Positions 58,917-64,000 of a DNA stretch of 64,000 bases are shown here, piece by piece. The notes below the pieces were generated by a model. The model was not told the DNA's origin. It ran no database searches and was given only the letters and a program-made list of their open reading frames with translations. The stretch is taken from NCBI GenBank assembly GCA_018333395.1, contig JAGXSQ010000118.1, forward strand, positions 1 to 64,000, given 5' to 3'. The DNA comes from Dethiobacter sp. (GTDB lineage: Bacteria > Bacillota_D > Dethiobacteria > Dethiobacterales > Dethiobacteraceae). A program made the position numbers and the translations under genes. How positions within the stretch are numbered: position 1 is the first letter of the stretch; every line of letters begins with the position of its first letter.

Positions 58917-61064
58917 TCAAGCTGACCAGCCTATTTCCAGGAGGTCACCGTTTTTAACAGGGGTGGTAAACTGAGCATCGCGGCCGTTGATTCGCAATAC
59001 CAGGCGATTGCCGCCGGATGGCGGAGGGCTGGGCAGTTTAACCAGGTCGAGGATGTCTGCCAGCGTTCTTTCGTAATCCACCTCTCTGATTTCCACATTA
59101 TCGCCGTGGAACAGTAGCGTCTCAGCCGGCACGTCGTCTCCGTCCTTTTTAAAAAAGACTTCCTTGACCGGAACTGACAGGAGCTGCTTATTGACATGCA
59201 GCTCTATTTTTTCTGACCTAGCTTCTGTCAGAGTGCTGACAGTGGGGTAAGAGCCATCAAGACGCGTTTCGATAAGGTCGCCATCGGAAACAGGCGTGTT
59301 GTGGACGGCAGCCCGGCCATTGACCCTTACTGTTTTCGGCCCGTAAGGCACCTCCCGTTCTGTTCCGTTCACCCTGACCTTAATTGCCCCGCCATCCAGT
59401 TCCGTAGTCAAATTAAGTTGCTCCAACACCCAGGACAGGGGCATTGTTCTAAGGACGCGCAACTTATCCCTGTCCCGAAACTCAGCCTCCGCTGCCAGCA
59501 GTTGTCCGCCGCGGTAAACCGGAGGCGTCAGCCCGTGCCTGACAGCATTCAGCGTGATGTGAAAAGGAGATATCTTGGACAGCAGGGTGGCCATGTTGAC
59601 CATAGCATCGGCACCTGGACTGCCCGGTTGACATGCAATCTCGTCCCCCTGCCCGATTTTTGTTTCCAGAGTGGCAGGCGACCCATTAACAGTGATGCGG
59701 GCTATCTCTCCCATTTCTCCAGGAAAGGTAAGCAGCTGTTCATTTACTTCCAGACTGACGCCCGTGCCTGGCCGGCCAAGGAGCTCACGAGAACCGATGC
59801 CGGCAGCCAGCAAAGCATCAGCCACACTGCCGCGGCCCAAGTCCATGACATCGATTTTCTGCCCGTTGACGCTGACACACCAAAAAAGCAACGCCTCCCG
59901 CTGCAGAGCGGTATAAGCAATACCAAGCGGCGTGACCAGTTCCGGCCCCCTGTATTGCCGGGACTTATCCGGCAGCAACCCGACCATCTCTTTACCTTTA
60001 ATCGTCACTCGCGATTCATCAAGCCCCAGATGCCGCGCAATAACAGCGGGGAGTCCGGGGATCAGGCTACCGCCGCCGACGCAGAAAACAGCCTGCGGAG
60101 CGACGCCGTTATGCCGCAGGATAGTGTCAGCAATCTTCTGTCCCAGTGCCTCCAGCGCCGGCGCCAGCGCCTCTATAACCTCTGCTGTTGCCAGCGTTAT
60201 TTTCTCTCCCAAGATGTTTTTTATGGTGAGCTTGCCGCTGCCGCCCAGTTTCCTTTTCAGGTCTTCGCCGTCCATAAAGTCAAGTAGAAAGCGTTGACAG
60301 AGCGCTTCTGTGATTTCATCGCCAGCCACCGGCACCATATCGTAAGCATAGGCCATCCCTTCACGGGTAATGGCGATATCAGAAGTGCCGGCTCCCACAT
60401 CAACCAAGGCCAGGTTGAGCGTACGCAGGCTGTCGGGAACAACCATCCGTAGTGCGGCAATGGGCTCCAGCGTCAAGCTCCGTAGCCGGAGGCCGGCTGC
60501 TTCCAGTACGCCGCGCAGCGAGTCTACCACCACTCGTGGCAGGAACGTGGCGATCACCTCACACCCGGCCTTAGAACCACGCTGGCCAAGCAGGTTGCCG
60601 ATAGGCGATTCGTCCAGAAGATAGCGGGTAACACTAAAGCCCACGCAGTGGAACTGTTCCGCAAAGCGCGCTTTAGCGCTAGGAGCCGTAAGCAGCTGCT
60701 GTTGCGCCTGGAGGACAGCCGCATACTCTAGTTGCAGGATTTCTTCCTCACGCAGGCGCTGCGAGGATTGGACAGACATACTGGCGCTGCCGCGCAGCGT
60801 GCAAAGCAAGCGACCTGCCGCCGCTACGGCTGCAGCATCTAGCGGAGAGGCGGTCTGTTGTTGCAAACGTGTACGAATTTGGGACACTACTTCTGCCACT
60901 CTGGGAATATCGTGGATTTGTCCGTCCAGCATAGCGCGTGTCTGGTGCTCCAGTGTCTCCACGGCCACAATTTTTGTGTCTCCATCGGCCACACCCAAAA
61001 GCAGGCCGGTAACTTTGCGAGTGCCGATGTCGAGTGCCAGCAGGGGAGTGCTTGTTGATTCCAT
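58917..61064 (-). CDS. FtsA-like actin-fold ATPase with long C-terminal tail of small repeated domains
   Basis: 715 residues from ATG 61064, two bases after the sirtuin stop; a longer frame to 61094 would overlap that gene. Residues ~1-395 are an FtsA/PilM-type ATPase: phosphate-1 LLALDIGTRKVTGLLLG, phosphate-2 LALVDVGAGTSDIAITREG, adenosine motif VFCVGGGSLIPGLPAV. After it, ~320 residues repeat short beta-grasp-like units ending in a G-D motif: ARITVNGSPATLETKIGQGDEI, TVRVNGRAAVHNTPVSDGDLIET, LHVNKQLLSVPVKEV...HGDNVEI and LRINGRDAQFTTPVKNGDLLEI. No membrane-targeting helix is seen. It is far larger than FtsA (~420), and no ftsZ lies nearby. Its function is unknown. Confidence 0.75.
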   Translation of the reverse strand: MESTSTPLLALDIGTRKVTGLLLGVADGDTKIVAVETLEHQTRAMLDGQIHDIPRVAEVVSQIRTRLQQQTASPLDAAAVAAAGRLLCTLRGSASMSVQSSQRLREEEILQLEYAAVLQAQQQLLTAPSAKARFAEQFHCVGFSVTRYLLDESPIGNLLGQRGSKAGCEVIATFLPRVVVDSLRGVLEAAGLRLRSLTLEPIAALRMVVPDSLRTLNLALVDVGAGTSDIAITREGMAYAYDMVPVAGDEITEALCQRFLLDFMDGEDLKRKLGGSGKLTIKNILGEKITLATAEVIEALAPALEALGQKIADTILRHNGVAPQAVFCVGGGSLIPGLPAVIARHLGLDESRVTIKGKEMVGLLPDKSRQYRGPELVTPLGIAYTALQREALLFWCVSVNGQKIDVMDLGRGSVADALLAAGIGSRELLGRPGTGVSLEVNEQLLTFPGEMGEIARITVNGSPATLETKIGQGDEIACQPGSPGADAMVNMATLLSKISPFHITLNAVRHGLTPPVYRGGQLLAAEAEFRDRDKLRVLRTMPLSWVLEQLNLTTELDGGAIKVRVNGTEREVPYGPKTVRVNGRAAVHNTPVSDGDLIETRLDGSYPTVSTLTEARSEKIELHVNKQLLSVPVKEVFFKKDGDDVPAETLLFHGDNVEIREVDYERTLADILDLVKLPSPPPSGGNRLVLRINGRDAQFTTPVKNGDLLEIGWSA

Positions 61065-61066
61065 CT

Positions 61067-61813
61067 TTATCTCTCGCCGCCCAGACTTTGCCAAGCGGCC
61101 ATAATTTTACCCAACGCCTCCCCGGACTTTTCCCGTATAACAAATTGGGCCTGCACATCAAAAGGTGTGGGCTCCAGATTGATAATGACAAGCTTTTTTG
61201 CCAGACGCGGTAGATCGGCAACTGGATAAACGGTAAGGCTTGTGCCTACAACGAGAAGCAGGTCGCATCCGGCAGACAAGTCTTCCAAAGCCAGGAAATA
61301 ATCATCGGACATGGAGTCGCCAAAAAGCACGACGTTTGGTCTCAGAGGCTTACCGCAGACCGCGCAAAGCGGGGGAATAATCCCGCCAGCCAGCTGCTTC
61401 AGCAGTTCACTGAACGGATAAACCTCCCGACAGCGTGTGCAGCGACAGGAGCGAGTATGGCCGTGAACTTCATAAAGCCGGCGTGATCCGGCCAGATAAT
61501 GAAGGTTATCTATGTTTTGGGTAATCAGCCCCTGCAACATGCCCTGTTCTTCCATCTCACCCAGAGCAAAGTGACCACTATTGGGCGCTGCTCCCAGCAA
61601 GTTTTGAAAACGGACAAACCCGTACTCCCAGAACATCTGAGGGTTGTCGCGCAGCACCTGAGCGGTGGCGTATTTCAAGGGGTCGGTTGTCTGCCAAAGG
61701 CCTGTTCCTGGCGAGCGAAAGTCAGGAATACCACTTTCTGTAGAGATACCCGCCCCCGTCAGGGCGAAACAGCGGTGACTTTGGCGAATCAATTTCGCTA
61801 TTTCGGTAAACAT
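61067..61813 (-). CDS. NAD-dependent protein deacetylase, sirtuin
   Basis: 248 residues from ATG 61813, six bases after GGGAGGG. Sir2 motifs: ALTGAGISTESGIPDFRSPGTGLW, LITQNIDNLHYLAGS, catalytic His in EVHGHTRSC, zinc cysteines CRCTRCREVYPF and CAVCGKPLRPNVVLFGDSM, VVGTSLTVYPVADLP and INLEPTPFD. It removes acyl groups from lysine using NAD+. In bacteria it typically controls acetyl-CoA synthetases; the window's acyl-CoA enzyme is of the ADP-forming type, so a direct link is not implied. Confidence 0.93.
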   Translation of the reverse strand: MFTEIAKLIRQSHRCFALTGAGISTESGIPDFRSPGTGLWQTTDPLKYATAQVLRDNPQMFWEYGFVRFQNLLGAAPNSGHFALGEMEEQGMLQGLITQNIDNLHYLAGSRRLYEVHGHTRSCRCTRCREVYPFSELLKQLAGGIIPPLCAVCGKPLRPNVVLFGDSMSDDYFLALEDLSAGCDLLLVVGTSLTVYPVADLPRLAKKLVIINLEPTPFDVQAQFVIREKSGEALGKIMAAWQSLGGER

Positions 61814-61980
61814 CTTTTCCCTCCCGTAAAACACTAGAATCTAAAGCTGCAGCAGGCGTGTTTTTTTACTTATTCTCTTGATGGTAAGCTTTCCCCTCCT
61901 GTGAAAAAATTTTTTCCAGTGCATAATCTGGCGTTATCTTCAGATACTATGGAATGAAAAATGCGTCGAGGAGGGAAAAC

Positions 61981-62181
61981 ATGCATCATATGACACAACG
62001 TGAACTGATGTGCCTGGAGGACTTTCTTAAGTCGGAGCAATTGGCCTACAAGTCAGTGAGTTTTTTCGCTGACCAGTGCACTGACCCGTCAGTGAAGCGG
62101 ATCTGCCAGGATTGCGCGCAGTCCCACCGCCAGAACTACCAGACGATGGTCAAGCACCTCAATACCGGAGCAATGCAATAA
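61981..62181 (+). CDS. Small spore coat-like protein
   Basis: 66 residues from ATG 61981, behind GAGGAGGG. Begins MHHMTQRELMCLEDFLKSEQLAYKSVSFFADQC and continues as a two-helix ferritin-like hairpin (CQDCAQSHRQNYQTMVKHL). Such short proteins are found directly before CotF-family genes in Clostridia and have a partial DUF-type resemblance to spore coat protein. Four cysteines could cross-link. It forms a pair with the CotF-like gene 13 bp downstream. Confidence 0.7.
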   Translation: MHHMTQRELMCLEDFLKSEQLAYKSVSFFADQCTDPSVKRICQDCAQSHRQNYQTMVKHLNTGAMQ

Positions 62182-62194
62182 TTAGGAGGATGAG

Positions 62195-62464
62195 ATGATG
62201 GCACAAAAATTAACTGATCAGGACATCGCCCAGAGCGTTCTAAAAGACGAAAAGTTCTTGTGCGGCATGATTAACACTTCCATCCTGGAAGCGTCAAGTG
62301 AAAACCTACGTCGCGACTGGACGACATGTCTGCAAAACTCTTATCGCATGCAAAAACAGATTTTTGACGCTATGAATCAGAAAGGCTGGTACTCTCCGGT
62401 CAAGGCCGATATGCAGCAAATTAGTCAGGCGCAAAATCAGTTTTCTCCCAACCAACTACAGTAA
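62195..62464 (+). CDS. CotF-family spore coat protein
   Basis: An 89-residue protein, ATG 62195 (or 62198) behind TAGGAGGATG. The CotF pattern is present: LTDQDIAQSVLKDEKFLCGMINTSILEASSENLRRDWTTCLQNSYRMQKQIFDAMNQKGWYSPVKADMQQI. It is a ferritin-like helical protein of the outer spore layers. An intrinsic terminator follows at once. The upstream gap (61835-61980) contains no sigma-A promoter that I can recognise, in line with sporulation control. Confidence 0.85.
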   Translation: MMAQKLTDQDIAQSVLKDEKFLCGMINTSILEASSENLRRDWTTCLQNSYRMQKQIFDAMNQKGWYSPVKADMQQISQAQNQFSPNQLQ

Positions 62465-62465
62465 T

Positions 62466-62491
62466 AAAAAAAGGGCTGACGCCCTTTTTTT
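62466..62491 (+). terminator. Intrinsic terminator after the spore coat pair
   Basis: A-rich arm plus GGGC (62473-62476), TGAC loop, GCCC (62481-62484) and a run of Ts, with A-T pairs extending the stem. Directly after the stop codon. Confidence 0.85.
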
Positions 62492-62573
62492 ATTACTGTG
62501 AAATTATTTTTCGCAAATTAGCAAATACTAAGGTAGGCCAAGTCTATATTTTCTCACAAGGGGGTGCATCAGA

Positions 62574-62735
62574 ATGGCCTTCTATCCCGAACCATGGAAG
62601 TCAGCAGAAAGCGAAGACACAGAATTTGCTCAGGAAATGTGGGCGACGGAGGCGTTAGACTCACCGCCCGAGCCGGCAAGGAAAAATCAGGTCTCCGTTT
62701 TCCGCCGGTACTGGGAAACGCTGCTAGGTCGCTAA
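62574..62735 (+). CDS. Small hypothetical protein (53 residues)
   Basis: ATG 62574 behind AGGGGGTG gives a 53-residue acidic/aromatic protein beginning MAFYPEPWKS and ending RRYWETLLGR. It stops 4 bp before the GTG of the ATP-grasp-like gene and is probably translated with it. The ribosome site and close spacing support a real gene; the overlapping frame 62564-63217 is its out-of-frame shadow. No family recognised. A link to spores is suggested only by the neighbouring coat genes. Confidence 0.5.
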   Translation: MAFYPEPWKSAESEDTEFAQEMWATEALDSPPEPARKNQVSVFRRYWETLLGR

Positions 62736-62739
62736 GCCT

Positions 62740-63774
62740 GTGCCCTGCGTTGTTATTGGTGTCCATGATGCCATGCTGGCTGCGGCACTTGGTTCGCGCA
62801 AAGTCAGTCCTTTTTACGGATATCAGGAGTTACAGCGTATGCGGGCAGAAAGGTACCGGGCGGGAAACGCACCTTATCCCTCCTGGTATCTTTTTGGTTC
62901 CGAGGAAAAGAAAATTTCTGGTCTGCTGGAAACGTATACCTGTCAGGGTTACCATGTTTCTCTGTGCCCGGAAAGCACCCTGCCGTCCTTGGCCCTGCAA
63001 GATTTTACTTTGCTGGACGTACAGTTATGCACCTTCCGCCTACAGCAGGGAAAGGTACAAATCTCAGGTTTTCTGCCGGAAGAACTGTCGAGCAAGATCT
63101 GTCAGGCGGACCAGTTATACCGCCAGAGTTCCTTCCGCTTTCTGCCTGCTCAACGCTATTACATCAACACCAGCGAACCATTGCTCCCACCTTCTGATGC
63201 CGAAGTTTGGATACTGAAAGCACCAACCGGCTCAGCAGGTCGATGTTCCGAGGGCCATCCCTATACAGTCTGGCGAAAAGCTGAGCTGGCCAGGAAACTT
63301 CCCTCGCTGCTGCTAGCCCTGCCGGCAGGAATGCAGATTATTGTCAGCGAATTTACACATACTTGCGACCCTTATGCCGATTTTTCCGACCATGTGGTGC
63401 ATAAAATGTCTTTTTTCTCTTCCCGTGGCAAAGACGGTTTTACTGTTTTACCCTACGGCCAAGCTTGTCAACGATTTATTTACCACTGCAAACAGGATAA
63501 ACTTGCCCTCCATGGTGTCCTTACTCTTGCTGAATATATCGGTCAGCCCAAAATTGCGTCAGGGAATGTAGAAAAGATTCCGTATTTTCCTGAATTTGTA
63601 CGCCAGCTGGCCTTCCATGGCACAGCAAGGTTAATCTTTTCCGTGGACTTTCTCGTGCCGGAAGACGGCCTCCCCCGTTACCTAGAGAGCAACAAGCTAG
63701 CCGCCACTTTCGCGGAGTGTACCGACCCGTCACTCCCGCCGCTGATTGACATGTACCCCTTCCTGAAGAGTTAA
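62740..63774 (+). CDS. ATP-grasp-like protein, possibly spore-associated (YheC/D-like)
   Basis: 344 residues from GTG 62740; the ribosome site is weak, so translation is probably coupled to the small gene ending 4 bp before. The overall plan resembles ATP-grasp enzymes: a central VWILKAPTGSAGRCSEGHPYTVWRK (glycine-rich loop), EFTHTCDPYADFSDHVVHKMSFF and near the end LIFSVDFLVPEDGLPRYLESNKLAATF, where D and the ExN pair would hold magnesium. YheC/YheD spore-coat proteins have this layout. I cannot assign a substrate. Confidence in the coding call is high, in the fold moderate. Confidence 0.6.
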   Translation: MPCVVIGVHDAMLAAALGSRKVSPFYGYQELQRMRAERYRAGNAPYPSWYLFGSEEKKISGLLETYTCQGYHVSLCPESTLPSLALQDFTLLDVQLCTFRLQQGKVQISGFLPEELSSKICQADQLYRQSSFRFLPAQRYYINTSEPLLPPSDAEVWILKAPTGSAGRCSEGHPYTVWRKAELARKLPSLLLALPAGMQIIVSEFTHTCDPYADFSDHVVHKMSFFSSRGKDGFTVLPYGQACQRFIYHCKQDKLALHGVLTLAEYIGQPKIASGNVEKIPYFPEFVRQLAFHGTARLIFSVDFLVPEDGLPRYLESNKLAATFAECTDPSLPPLIDMYPFLKS

Positions 63775-63827
63775 CCGAATTAAGTTATGTGATCATGAAC
63801 ACAAAATAACCTGGTGGAGGGCTTCTT

Positions 63828-64000
63828 TTGCTGCACATCAAAAGTGATTTGTCTGTTCGGTACGGTGCGCTGTGGGATGGCCGGGCAGACAGCCTTGCCG
63901 GTTCCGGCATACTGCAGATTAAACACGGCAAGATTTTTGCCGTCCAGGCAGAAAACAGCACGCGACCCGATTTGGACCTTATTGACCTGACCGTCATGCC
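63828..64000 (+). CDS. Amidohydrolase family protein, 5' part only
   Basis: TTG at 63828 after GGAGGG starts a frame that leaves the window open. The 57 visible residues (VRYGALWDGRADSLAGSGILQIKHGKIFAVQAEN...LDLIDLTVM) match the N-terminal beta-sandwich of amidohydrolases and dihydroorotase/imidazolonepropionase-like enzymes, in which a small strand domain precedes the metal-binding HxH barrel. The catalytic part lies beyond the window end, so the substrate cannot be predicted. Confidence 0.6.
   Translation, partial: MLHIKSDLSVRYGALWDGRADSLAGSGILQIKHGKIFAVQAENSTRPDLDLIDLTVM

Noticed and set aside
62564..63217. 217-residue frame overlapping the spore-associated genes
   Set aside because: It is out of frame with both the 53-residue gene (good ribosome site) and the ATP-grasp-like gene, and its product is rich in Cys/Arg/Pro without pattern. 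Treated as a shadow.
1..64000. CRISPR arrays, rRNA or tRNA genes
   Set aside because: No regularly spaced direct repeats and no recognisable tRNA/rRNA segments were seen on either strand while reading. A covariance search (tRNAscan, Rfam) would be decisive.

Overview
The window reads as chromosome of an anaerobic, endospore-forming, Gram-positive bacterium of the Bacillota, most likely a Clostridia/Peptococcaceae-like lineage. This is inferred from gene content, not from a marker gene. The support is: an alpha/beta small acid-soluble spore protein behind a textbook sigma-G promoter; CotF-like spore proteins; rubredoxin, desulforedoxin and a superoxide dismutase typical of anaerobes; an ADP-forming acyl-CoA synthetase; a TM1266-like [FeFe]-hydrogenase-associated regulator; a Tad pilus locus without a secretin; and strong Shine-Dalgarno sequences with many TTG/GTG starts. 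No rRNA, tRNA or CRISPR array was seen.

Layout. 1-4.1 kb (+): the end of an exopolysaccharide region, with an O-antigen-ligase/TPR protein, a decayed glycosyltransferase chimera and galE. 4.1-10.8 kb (+): a complete four-gene Wadjet (JetABCD) SMC-type anti-plasmid system starting 14 bp behind galE. 10.8-15.5 kb (+): ADP-forming acetyl-CoA synthetase, a translationally coupled secreted/membrane-anchored pair of unknown function, an iron-sulfur flavoprotein-like reductase and a TM1266-like protein. 15.5-23.4 kb: mixed genes, including an HTH-like protein, a degenerate GGDEF-like protein with a structured leader, short alpha-glucan phosphorylase, DUF456, rhomboid, CobT, an EamA transporter and MscS. 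23.4-30.6 kb (-): an apparent operon cca - TPR gene - yhaO - yhaN, linking tRNA/RNA 3'-end processing and DNA-end processing genes.

30.7-44.3 kb: an orphan Rossmann protein diverging from a YchF-like NTPase, then a long minus-strand Tad/Flp pilus operon running from the Flp pilin through TadE, TadG, CpaB, a receiver-CpaE fusion, TadA, TadB, TadC, DUF192 and prepilin peptidase. It is followed by a YlqG/YlqH-like flagellar-export pair and a soluble chemotaxis transducer. A DegS/DegU-like two-component system sits just upstream of the pilin gene, separated from it by a strong terminator.

44.3-49 kb: endonuclease IV, SASP, a 28-residue membrane peptide, superoxide dismutase, DUF1786, PsuG, desulforedoxin and rubredoxin. 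A 163-bp non-autonomous transposable element with 14-bp terminal inverted repeats and an 8-bp target duplication lies exactly at the phoR stop codon. 49-55.5 kb (-): a full phosphate regulon, pstS-pstC-pstA-pstB-phoU-phoP-phoR, with helically phased TTAACA Pho boxes upstream of pstS. 55.5-64 kb: phosphofructokinase, a ThiD-ThiN fusion, a ClpP-fold membrane protease, an FtsA-like protein with a long tail of small repeated domains, sirtuin, spore-coat genes, an ATP-grasp-like protein and the start of an amidohydrolase.

The complete defence system is Wadjet, a known family. The less familiar items are the structured leader before the GGDEF-like gene, the 163-bp element and the related GTAGGGGC palindromes, the FtsA-like multidomain protein, the coupled secreted/anchored pair, and the flagellar-type genes at the end of the Tad operon.
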